Shown piece by piece: positions 47,094-57,046 of a DNA stretch of 64,000 nt. The stretch lies in the NCBI GenBank assembly GCA_022559845.1, contig CM040125.1, forward strand, positions 322,593,829 to 322,657,828, given 5' to 3'. The DNA is from Amorphophallus konjac (lineage: Eukaryota; Streptophyta; Magnoliopsida; Alismatales; Araceae). Made by a program: the position numbers and the translations under genes. The notes below the pieces were generated by a model, which did no database searches, was not told the origin of the DNA, and saw only the letters and a list, made by a program, of their open reading frames with translations. Every line of letters begins with the position of its first letter. Position 1 is the first letter of the stretch.

Positions 47094-49928
47094 TGTAATG
47101 TCCCGAGTTTTTCAGACATTTTTTCGGATCTGGATCCGTGAGTTTCGGATCACTTTCGGGGGTCCCGGAGCTTGTTTCATGGTTTACACGTGTTTTTCCC
47201 TGACAGACCTGCGGAACGCCATAGCGGGCGAACCGTTGCGTTCTCCTCCTCCGGGACTATACAAGTACGTTGAGCGTGTTTTGAGGATCGCGGAAATGAT
47301 TTTTCCTAATTTTTTGTAGTTTTGGTATTTTTTGAATTTTCTATAAATAGCCATTTCTTTTCCTTTTCTTTTCCCCCTTTTTCTTCTTTCTTCTTCTTCT
47401 TCCCGTTGGGGTGCCCCCTCCCCCGGCCGTTGCGTTCTTCCTCCCCGGGCGTCCGTGGCATGGCCTCCTTCACTCTGGCAGCGGCGTGGTGGCGGGGGCG
47501 GCGACGAGGCAGATGCGGTGGCGTGATTCTCGCTGCGAGAGGAGGGGTGTTCGTGGGTCAAAAAGCTTGGATTTGAGATTGACGGCGATCCAGCGGAGCT
47601 CGAGCTCCATTGAGCTAGGTAGGGGGACGGATCTCCACCCTTCTCCCATTCCTTCCCGTGATTTCTAGGCCAAGGAGAGGTCGAGAGGGGTTAAATCCAT
47701 GTCGAGAGGGGAATTTCCATGTTTACGGCTTGAGCATCGGATCCGTGGATTCTCAGGGTTTTCGACCGATTTGGGGCCATAGATGCATGCTAGGAGGGTT
47801 GGGGGAGGTTCCCCCTTTGTTTCCCCATCATCGGGCGATGATCGGGGCGTGGATCGGGGTTTTTGGGCATTTCCCGTCGTTTCGCGCTCGGGAGAGCCTA
47901 GCGGTCCTTCCAGGGACTGCATGGCTCCCCTGGCGGTCTCTAAGAGACCGCTTGGCGGCACTGTATTGTCGGCAGGCCTTGCGGTCTAGCGATGGACCGC
48001 TAGGCCAGGTGAGGCAGTCGTGCGATAGACCGCTAGCCATTTTCTAACCGTTGCACCCTCCGGGCACATGTTTCTGACCATTGGGAGTCACGTGTTGGTA
48101 AGCGGTCAAGGGCATGACCATTTGCCATTGCCTTGCGGTCCAGGTATGGACCGTTTGGCTTGCCAAGCGGCCTAGCGATAGACCGCTAGGCGTTACTGTG
48201 GCTCGATTCCTGGCGGTCGTGGGTTCGACCGCTAGGCTGGGCCTTGCGGTCCAGCGATAGACAGCTAGGCTGGGCCTTGCGGTCCAGTGATAGACCGCTA
48301 GGCTGGGGGCAGTCCGGAGTGGGCTGATGTCCCGTTCCTCTTCGTTACGTGGTTTTCGTGAGTTGAGTCTTACCTCCGGTGACACGTCCACTACTCGTAG
48401 CCTTCTTACGGCACGCGTGTGCTGACCCACCCGGGAGTGGTGGAGCGGCTAACCCGAGAGAGACGATTTTTAAGCTGGTTTCTGTAGGGCCCCTTGCCTT
48501 TGAAGCCCGAGTCCGGTTGGGGGGAAAATCAACTAGAGGACCCGACCTAGAGCAGTTGGTCTGTGTGTGCACGCATAGTTGGGGGTAGAGGACCCGTGCT
48601 GACGAGTGCGACCCCAACTAGTCCTTGTTCTGAGTTCTTGGTTACTGTTGTGTGTCTCAGTCTCCGCCTGGGGCGTTGTAGGGAGACACTTGAGGCACAG
48701 TGTAAGAAGTCAGGGGACGCATCCGGCTGTTCTTCTAGTGGGTGGTGCTCCTGTCTCCGGGCAGTTATGGACTTGCTTTTCCGTCGGTTCGAGGTCAGTT
48801 TGTTAGGTGAGGTTGGTTGTAGAGGGTTTTTTTCGTTTATTTATTATTGCTTGTTGATTCTCCTGTACTTTTTTTTGGTAGCGTTACCTTCCGCGCTTGT
48901 TTGCGTCTTTTCGCCTTATTTTTCTCGTTGTGCGGTGGGGTTCAGAGGGATCCCTACTGGGCCAATGAAATGAGGCTCACCCCTGCTTTTCAGGTGAGGT
49001 GGGGTGGCGGCGGAGTTTCAGCGTGGTTCTAGTAGCCAGGGTTAGTCGCCAGTCTGCCAGAGCCGGGGTATGCCCCGTGTACTTGTACTTTTCTGTTGAC
49101 TTTACTTAATTTGGACATGAGATACACTGGACCTTGTAGCAGTTTATTTATTTATTTTATTCTATGCATTTTATTTTAGATTAATTGTGATATCTCTGTA
49201 GTTATTTCAACTTCTCTTGTATTCCCACACCATCCTTTTAACCCTTCCGAGTCTTCGGGCTCGTGGGTGGAGGGTTGAGATTCGAGACGCGCCGATTCCT
49301 TTCTGGTACTCGGATCCCGGGTCGTTACAGAATTATTTCTACCTGACTTGCTTGTTTATTTGCTTGATCGGCCAAATACATGGAAATGATATATCTCTGT
49401 TCTATTTAACTCTATTACTCTCATTCCATTCCTGCATATGTTAGATTTGTTACCATCCTTTATTTATTCACATAATAGTCAATTAAATTGTTAATTACTT
49501 AAACTTTGTCTGCTATTACCTACTGAGCGTTCGCTCACCCAGATTTTTCCCCTTTTCAGGTAGCTCCGATGATGAAACGCAAACAGACAGAGATGGGCAG
49601 GAGTGAAGACCGGAGTGGACCTGATATATGTGTCTTGATAATCGTCTTAGTAGAGTAGTGGAGTGGCCACTTAGTGGTTCTAATGAGTCGTTGCTTAGTG
49701 ATGTTCAGAATTATCGTTTAAAGTTGTAATTTTCTTTATTTCTTTTTCCGTCAAGTCATGATGTTAAGAGATTGTTGGGGAAACTATTTTATTTATTTAT
49801 GAGTAAATTGGTATTTTTGGAGTAATTCTTTCTCTTTGCAATTATGTTCTTTTAATTTCGTTATTTGCTCTGCTTATCATGAATGTATACAACTGCTGCG
49901 TTCCGATTTTTCGTATCGGGGCGTGACA
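47094..49928 (+). repeat. 5' LTR of element Y
   Basis: TATA box TATAAATA at 47342-47349, a pyrimidine-rich leader, and an array of GCGGTC-N(8)-GACCGC hairpins between about 47890 and 48310. No target duplication could be confirmed. Confidence 0.75.
47890..48310 (+). repeat. Array of GCGGTC...GACCGC hairpin units in LTR Y
   Basis: Eight to ten units such as GCGGTC-TAGCGATG-GACCGC. They lie about 550-950 bases downstream of the TATA box, so would be in the transcript. Confidence 0.7.
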
Positions 49929-49934
49929 GTTTTG

Positions 49935-49947
49935 TGGTATCAGAGCC
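49935..49947 (+). other. Primer binding site (element Y)
   Basis: TGGTATCAGAGCC, six bases after the LTR end GTGACA; initiator Met-tRNA type. Confidence 0.85.
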
Positions 49948-50131
49948 TAGGTTTTCTAAGTTCTTAGGTTTATAAGGGATGTCGTAGAACCTGTGACTTA
50001 TTAAAGTCTAAGGATCTAACCCAGTGAGATTGAGTAGAGACTTGGGGTTGAGTCAATTAATAAACTCTAGAAGTTTCCCGCTAGGCGGTTTCTAATTAAT
50101 TTTTCCTACGTGAATGTAGAAGTTTATCCCG

Positions 50132-50488
50132 ATGGCAACGGAACATGCGTAATGGAGAGATATGCAGCGTACTGTGCAGGGCTTGACTCAGGCCCTCTAG
50201 CAAGTGGCGCAAGGCGGCGCACATCATGGGGCCGGTGATCTCCATCGAAATTTCCGTGGATTGAATCCCCCACGATTTGGTGGATCGGCGGATCCCGATG
50301 AAGCCGAGCACTGGCTGAAGGAAATAGAGCGAGTCTTTAGAGTTATGTAGTGCGGTGATCAAGACAGAGTGCTCTTGGCGACTTTCTAGCTGGAATGCAA
50401 TGCACGTGCTTGGTGGGAAGCAGTAGAAGCTACACTCGGAAACAGGCATGCGACGTGGGATGAATTCAAAGAGCATTTTAATAACAAG
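50132..50488 (+). pseudogene. gag: Gypsy gag, N-terminal fragment (element Y)
   Basis: The frame from ATG 50132 encodes recognisable Gypsy gag sequence: NPPRFGGSADPDEAEHWLKE, then LECNARAWWEAV and WDEFKEHFNNK, matching the retrotransposon gag domain that builds the particle. Several in-frame stops (after residue 6, after TQAL, after FRVM and after LLATF) show it is dead. It is cut at 50488 by insertion of Tat; the rest is expected to the right of the window. Confidence 0.8.
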
Positions 50489-50693
50489 TGAAGAGGCGAA
50501 ATCTCGCGCTGATTCCTGAGCGGGCTGGTAATCACCAAGTTTGTGAACTGCAAGATAGGGAAATGAGTCAGATGGCCCAGGGGGATTCCCCGGGGTGAAA
50601 CCCACCGACGCTCAAGTCAGTAGAGCAATGGTGGGAGCAGCGATAAGGAGGAGAAGGTGAAGGCGTGAGATCCCTCTCCACCAATGGGGTGAA

Positions 50694-50698
50694 GTGAT
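50694..50698 (+). other. Target site duplication GTGAT, left copy (solo LTR E)
   Basis: GTGAT here and at 53507-53511. The uninterrupted Tat LTR at 63931-63935 has a single GTGAT in the same context, confirming the insertion point. Confidence 0.95.
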
Positions 50699-51050
50699 TG
50701 TTAGGGTGCTAGGCCCGGATACAGAGGGGGGTGAATGTATCCTTCTATGTATAATAGCCAAATAAAACTTGGATGCTAGAGATAGACACAGAATAGAACC
50801 AATTTGATTCAACTCAATTACAAACACTTGGAGCGTGCCTATCCAAGCATCTAGCGGAAGCAAATCAAGCAATCTGATGAACCAGTTGAAAATCCTTTTA
50901 AACAAAAGAGCAAATATGTAACTAGCCCCCCAAAAGACCAACTAGCGGAAGCAGCACAAATGAGAATAAGAAATCTCAAGACAATCTGTGAAGGGTGGTA
51001 GGAGATATGGAAGAACACACTACAAGCAAACCACTGCTCAAAGATTTTAA

Positions 51051-51081
51051 GGTGGTTCGGTCCTCCAGACCTACATCCACC
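51051..51081 (-). other. Conserved LTR hairpin (solo LTR E)
   Basis: Minus strand GGTGG, ATGTA, GGTC, loop, GACC, GAA, CCACC. One change in the internal loop (ATGTA for ACGTA); stems intact. Confidence 0.6.
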
Positions 51082-52099
51082 CCTCACTCCCAACCGGAGT
51101 GAGGCTTCACTAGCAAACGCTAGAACCAAGCAGACTCAGTCTGCAAACAGTTGCTGCCACACAGCTTGACCAGGGGAACAGCCTCCCCTCTTCCTCCCAA
51201 CCGGAGGGACACCCAAGTGACTCCCAGCCACTTGGAAACTAGAGGTCGAAGACCTCTCTTCCTCCAGACCAGGAGGGACACCTGGACTTGAAACCACAAG
51301 CCCAGAACCGGAGGACTAGCCTCCCTTCCTCTAACCAGAGGGAACCCACAAGTGACAACCTGTCACTTGCAACCCGGAGGTCAGATCTCCCTTCTCCTGA
51401 ACCAACAGGAGGAACCCGATCCCCAACAGGGCAATCGGAAGAACAAGATAACCAGATGAAAATGGAAAAACAAAAACACAAAATGAAAATAACTTCAGCA
51501 AACAGAAAGCTGAAAAAATGAAATGCACAATGTGGCTCTCAACGGAGCTGACTGGCCTGGATCTGATCCACGGTCCAGTGAAGACAGATCTTCAAGCAGC
51601 TTCTTCCTTCTTCTCCACGAGCTCTCTCGCTCACTCTCTTTCTCTCTTTCTTTCTCTTCTGCTCTCTTCTGCACTTCTTCTTCTTCACTCTTTCTTCTCT
51701 CTTCACACGAGCACTATCTCTCTCTCTTTTTCTTTTTCTGCTCTCACTCTCACTCTCTTCTCTGCTCTCTTCTTTTCTTTCTTTTCTTCTTTTTCTGGAT
51801 CGAAGGGCTTTCTACTCTTCCGGCTTTCTGCTTCGATCTATCTTCTTCTGTGGAAGAAGGCTCATATATATAGCAGCAGCAGCATCAGCCCCGACGTGTG
51901 ACCTCCACATTTCCAGCCCTAAGTTTTCAGACCACGTGGCAGTCTCTCAGCAAGCTTCATTCCAGCCTCGGATCACGTGCTGCCCAGTCACTGGGGAATA
52001 TTTCCTCGGACCACCTTCTTCTGCAAGGAATTAACACGATTAAGACTCAGGGCCACAAAAGCTGCATGAGGTATGTGATAGCAATACACGATGCACTGT

Positions 52100-52875
52100 A
52101 CTGAGAATGACACGAGATACACAAGATTACTACAGTACTAAATAAAGAGAGAATGACACGAGGTCAGATTAAAACAGCACGAGGTAAAACGAGAACGACA
52201 CGAGGTTCAAAGGTGACAAAATAAATATTACAAAGAGAACGACACGAGGTTATGAACACAAGAATAACACGAAGACTCGAATACAAAAACAACACGACAT
52301 AATAAACAGCAAAGAGAACGGCACGAGAACAAGATGGACTGAAACCAACTCGAAGACGAAACACAAAAACTGACCCGAAGTGTGGTCACAAGGCAAGACA
52401 GACACGGGGTCTAGGAAAGGTAACACGAGGACAGAAAAATAGACATGGCTATCACGACACGTGATGAAACAGTGAAACCAGAAGAAGAAACGACTCGAGG
52501 AGCAACAGTAAGTGACACTAACACTACAAAGGGAACGACACGAAATACACTGTAACAACTCGAGTACTAAGTTGTTCGAACGTACGAACGACTCGAAGAC
52601 GAGGATGACACGGAGACAACATGAAGACATAAAAAGGAAACGACATGAAGACACAACAAGGATACAACACGAAGTCATAAAAACAACTCGACGACACAAA
52701 CACAGAAACAACTGAAACCGACACGAATTGTGGTTACAAAACAAGAGCGACACGAGGTCTAGGAAAAAACAACACGAAGACACGAATAACAAAAATAACG
52801 TGAAGACTCAAACACAAAAATAACTCGAAGACATAGACACAACACGAAGACACAAACACAACACGAAGACGATGA
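52100..52875 (-). repeat. Array of AACGACACGAAGAC-like motifs (solo LTR E)
   Basis: Several tens of degenerate copies of (A/G)ACGACACGAAG(A/G) or GACACGAGGT on the plus strand, spaced about 15-30 bases. It adjoins a small AAGTCTATACA-type array at 52885-53215. Confidence 0.8.
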
Positions 52876-52884
52876 ATGCAACAG

Positions 52885-53215
52885 TGCAATGTCTAGACTT
52901 GAAATTCAATGCAAACGGCTGTACAGACTTTGAGAGTCTTGACGGATGTACAGACTTTGAAGGCTTTGATGGCCAATGTACAGACTTGTAACACTTGAGG
53001 ATTGATGTATAGACTTCGCCTGAACACTGTCCGATGTACAGGCTTTAGTCTGAAGCGATGTATGGACTTAAAGGTTAACACTCGAATGTATAGAGTTGAA
53101 AGGGCTAACAATCTAGTGTATAGACTTGATGCCTTGAAGATCAATGTACATACTTTGAAGACCGACCTAGCAGGTTGTGTAGACTTAGAATGCAACCAGG
53201 ATGTCTAGACTTGAT
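52885..53215 (-). repeat. AAGTCT(A/G)TACA-type motif array (solo LTR E)
   Basis: About a dozen copies of TGTACAGACTT or TGTATAGACTT on the plus strand. It links E to the same motif set as A, C and D. Confidence 0.75.
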
Positions 53216-53506
53216 GTGAGGCAATGCACAATAAACATGAACCAATGAATTGAATGCATATAGCAGACATGAACTGAATGTATGTAGGAGAACTAATTAA
53301 AGCATTACCTGATCTGAGCATTCACCTTACCTGTCATGATTTAACTTTGACTCTTTGACTTGGGTTAACTTCATGACCTGTGAGACATCCTCAACCCTGT
53401 TTTGACAGTTTCTCATAATGCAACAGGATTATATCATCAAGGATGTAAACATAATGAGACATAATACTGTCATCATCAAAACTCCAGAACCACAGGGGAC
53501 ACAACA

Positions 53507-53511
53507 GTGAT
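53507..53511 (+). other. Target site duplication GTGAT, right copy (solo LTR E)
   Basis: Exact match to 50694-50698. Confidence 0.95.
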
Positions 53512-54297
53512 CCGTGCTCAGGAATTGGGAGTGGATCAATGCCCTTTTGGACTTACCTTTCGTCGGAGGGTATCCCAGGTTTAAATAGTGCGCCGCCCTC
53601 TGGAGTCCTGCAAGCCGAGGGGTCTCCGGTGGAGGTTACGTCCTCGTCGTGGGCTTTTATGGCTTCATCGTGGGGGCGTTATCCTCGCGGGGAAGCCGGA
53701 GCTCCTGGACTTCTTGGCGCCCGGCCCGCTGTGGACTCTATCGGCTGCAATGATAAACATTTTATCGGTTGTACCGAGCTTAGAGGGGCCAGCCCTATCG
53801 GGCAATAGGCCTAGCTCAGTGAGGAGATGGGTCGGATAGACCGGCTAGCGCTTCCCTCCTTCGTGCGGAGGGATAGCTCGTGCGTGGGTCTTCCTGTGAC
53901 ATGACCGATGCTCGGGCTCTCCGAGCCTTGGGGGCCGCCTAGGAGAGTTGTTTCCTCGAGCATTATTTTATTGGGCTTTTCCAAGTGGGCCCTGTGGACT
54001 GTCACTTGCACGAGCTTGCCTCGTCGGGCCCTGTTGGGCCTAGTTGGGTCTGCTCTTTGAGTGGGCTGCAGGAATCCCCCTCTCCACTTGTCCCCCTCCT
54101 ACTCCGAGCCAAGGGGGCTCGGTTGAGTAGTTTTTCGAGGCTTTGGACCGGCGTGGCTCGGGTGGGTGGAATCCTATCGGCGTTATGAAGCCACGTGTAG
54201 TGGTCGCCTGGGCCCGTAGTAATAATGATCCTGGCGGATTTGAAATGAAGGGGCCCCCTTTTTCTCGGAGGTTGAAACGGCACGCCGCCTCCCGCGA

Positions 54298-54386
54298 GGG
54301 TTTATAGGCGTAGGGCGCTGCTCGTCCTCCCGGCCTTTCTAGGGTTTTTGGCCTTTCCTCCACTTCTTTGCTTCTGGGGCTCCTTG
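54298..54386 (+). promoter_or_regulatory. Putative promoter of the Tat antisense gene
   Basis: GGTTTATAGGCG at about 54299-54310 is a TATA-like box on the plus strand, followed by a pyrimidine-rich leader ending at ATG 54387. The spacing of about 80 bases suits a plant promoter; activity is inferred. Confidence 0.4.
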
Positions 54387-57046
54387 ATGCGCCGTGAAGA
54401 TACAGCGGGGGAGCAAGCTCTTGCGGCAGCATTTGAGGAGCTGGCGCATATAACCGCGGAGGCGATCTGACAGCTTCCTTCTCCCTCGGAGTCTTCGGGC
54501 TCTCGTGAAGGTTCTTCTTCTAGCTCTATGGCGGATCTGCGCTCAGAAATTGAGCAGGTGAGGTGGGAGCCCGTCCCCAATCGCAGTGAGTTAGGGGAGG
54601 CTGATGTGAAGAAACTGGAGCATCGATTTCGCCTGCCTCTCCGATATAGCTTTGTAGCCGCTGCCCCATACGAGACGAGCTTGGATAGCCGCACGAGCCA
54701 TATTTGTAATTTTCTCCTGGCGTGGAAGAGCGGATTCTGCCTCCCCTTCGAGCCCTTCGTTCTTAAGCTTCTCAATTTTTTCGTGTTGGCGCCTGTTCAG
54801 CTGGTGGCCAACTCATATCTCCTACTGTCTGCCTTTCGGATCCTCTGCCGCCTGCAGGGGGTTCCCCCGTCCCTGGATCTTTTTCATTATTTCTTCGAGC
54901 TGAAGGCACATCCGTCGGCGGGGAAAGGCTTCTATTTTATTCAGGCGCGCAGGAATCGGAGTTTTATTCCGCTGGCGGCGAAGGATTCTTCGCACAAAGG
55001 GTGGAAGAGGCAATTTTTCTGGGTGAAGGCGGAAGCAGTGGATGAATCCTGGAGGTGCCAGGTTATGCCAAACTTCCATCTGAATCTTCCCCCGCGGCAG
55101 GAGGAGTTCCCCGCCGATGTGGAGGGATACGCCGCTCGCTTGTTGACAAATCGCCGGTCGACTGAGGAGCTGATGACGCTAGAGAACGTAGAGTAGTATC
55201 TGCTTACACAGCTCAAGCCATCAGGTATCATCCTTCGGATCCTTCTGCGGGGTCGGAGGGTCACTTTTTCGCTCCTTAACCGAATCTTCTTCTTCATTGC
55301 AGACATTTGGCGGGAACCTTTGGAAGGGGTCACCGAGGTCATCGATCTTGGGGATGACTCGGCGGCTGATGAGTCTGTCGTTCCTGCGGGTCGTTCCAAA
55401 GCCCGGGATAAGGGCAAGGGGGTGGCCTCCGAGGGATCTTCGCGGCCAAGCGGGGCGAAGCGCAAGGATCCCATGGAGGGAAAATTGCGGGAAGCCGCGA
55501 AGGCCAAGAAACGGGCTAAGAAGGCTGGCCTTCCTACCGCTGCCGGGGGCGACTCTGGCTCGGCGGCGCTCCCCTCTCAGGGGCAAGATGGGGCCGACCC
55601 TTCCGGGCCAGCTCCCCCACCTACCAGGCGAGAGGGGGCCGAGGAGACCAGGGGCCCCTCAGAGGGCGGAGATAGGTCGGTTCTCCCCTCCCCGGGGATG
55701 GAGGGGACCGGTGCTGAAGTAGCCGACATCGAGACCGGGAGACCGATCGAGGTCGGTGATGTCTCGGGCGGCGAGGCGCGGGCGGAGACAGATAGGTTTG
55801 GGGATTCGCCTGCGAGGGCGTCGCAGCCCCAAGTGCTCGAAGTTCCCGGTGCGGTCGATCCTGTGGCGTCAGTCGAGGTTGGGGGTTCGCCCGGGGAGGC
55901 ATTGCAACCCCAACTGACCGCGGCGCGCGGGGCGGTCGGCCCCGTTGCTTGAGACGAACCTTCTGGCGAGGCGTCCGGTGGGGAGCGGATCTCCATGCCG
56001 GAGGCCTTGGAAAGGCTCGGTGTTTCGGGCGACCTGTATCGGGTTTGCCGAGAGGTTGCCGCAAAGATGAGGGGGGGAGACAAGCGCCACTCCCCCTCCG
56101 GAGTCCTCGACGTCCTCATGGAGGGCGGCCTAGTCATGGCTCGGTCGGCGGCCTTGATGGCGGAGGCGTACGCTCGGACGGAGGCGGAGCGGTCGAGTCT
56201 CGCCTGGGCCCTCGGGGGGTGCGAGAGGAAACTGGCCCGCCTCAGCGAGGAGCATGAGGGGCTTCGACGGGAGTTCTCTGTGATCAGGGATTTGGCATGG
56301 GCGAGCCGGCTAGAAACCGAGGCGCTGACTGAGCAGTTGGCTAAGGCTCGAGAGTCGCTTGAGAGGAAGGGCAAACTCTTGGAAGAGGAGCGTCTGCGTC
56401 ACCTCGAGCTGGACGGTCGCTGGGAGCTCGAACGTGCCGAGCTACTGGACCGGGCGGAGGTAGCGGAGTGCCTTCGTTCCGTGGCGGAGGCGGACCGAGC
56501 CGGGCGGAGAGGCGGTCGAGCGAAGCCGAGCGAGGGAGGGTCGAGGCAGAGGAACGCCTGGCGGGGGTAGAGGAGCGTGCGGCCGAGGCGGAGCGGGCTT
56601 GGGTCGAGCTCGTTGGAAGGATGGAGCAGATCAAGGCGGAGGCGATCGAGCGGTATAGGAGCTCGGACGCCTACTCAGCAAACCTGAAGAGAGCCGGCCT
56701 ACCATATTACGAGGTAGCACTTCGCCGGGGCGCCCGAAAGGGGTTTAAGAAGGGTTATCATCGGGCGGTGGACTACGCCAACGATCAAGACTCCGGGATC
56801 GAGTTCCCTTTGGGCAAGAGCTATGACTCGGATGAGTCGGCTTCTAGCTCCTCTACGTCGAGCGGGGAAGATCCAGAGGGGTCTCCTCTGGCGGGGTCAC
56901 CAACTCCGGACGTCTCGGGAGGGCTCGCGACCGAGACAGTTCTCGCACAGGCGAGGTCAGTGCCCGGGTCGGCCATCACCGAGGGTGCTGGGGGTGATGC
57001 GCCCACTTTCGTCGCTCCCAAGCTTCAAAGTGGGCCCGAGGCCTGA
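54387..57046 (+). pseudogene. Tat antisense ORF (putative gypsy-type transposon protein family), one intron
   Basis: Plus-strand gene opposite in direction to gag-pol. The segment GFCLPFEPFVLKLLNFF and the following LSAFRILCRLQGVPPSL, FHYFFELK and WKRQFFWVKAE match the Pfam family called putative gypsy type transposon (Transposase_28). A 78-base intron at 55225-55302 has GT-AG ends (CAG|GTATCA, TTGCAG|ACA) and joins two exons in the same frame. Downstream is a Pro/Gly/Ser-rich linker, a long Glu/Arg/Leu coiled coil (about 55995-56640), then SDAYSANLKRAGLPYYEVAL and an acidic Ser-rich tail. It is broken by stops at 54468 (TGA), 55194 (TAG) and 55950 (TGA) and a frameshift near 56490-56510. A shorter version could start at ATG 54528. 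Its function is unknown; the family name does not prove transposase activity. Confidence 0.8.

Larger units (their letters stand above)
47094..50488 (+). mobile_element. Tekay/Del-like Gypsy element Y, 5' part
   Basis: It has a 2835-base LTR, a Met-tRNA type PBS and the start of gag, then is interrupted at 50489 by the Tat element; the remainder should lie beyond the window. The LTR ends TCGGGGCGTGACA and starts TGTAATGTCCCGA, imperfectly inverted, as in Tekay-type LTRs. Confidence 0.75.
50699..53506 (-). mobile_element. Solo Sirevirus LTR E
   Basis: A lone 2808-base LTR on the minus strand (TGTTGTGTCCCC ... CCCTAACA) with perfect TSDs and no internal region, the product of LTR-LTR recombination. 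It resembles element D in its leader repeats (51180-51420), TATA box (51864-51872) and conserved hairpin (51051-51081), but its U3 holds two arrays, AACGACACGAAGAC-like and AAGTCTATACA-like. Confidence 0.93.
50489..54070 (-). repeat. 3' LTR of Tat element, interrupted by solo LTR E
   Basis: The LTR proper is 50489-50698 plus 53512-54070, about 769 bases. Its first 210 bases match 63726-63935. On the minus strand U3 starts about TGCAGCCCACTC at 54070, after a purine-rich stretch (AGTGGAGAGGGGG), and has a TATA box CTATTTAAA near 53580. The inner boundary is less certain than the outer one. Confidence 0.75.

Noticed and set aside
47184..48617. Several ORFs of 80-136 residues in both directions
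   Set aside because: They lie in the LTR of element Y across its GC-rich hairpin array and pyrimidine leader; no conserved domain.
54941..56374. Long minus-strand ORFs (up to 265 residues) under the Tat antisense gene
   Set aside because: Mirror frames of a GC-rich coiled-coil gene; the plus-strand frame has the recognisable domain and intron.
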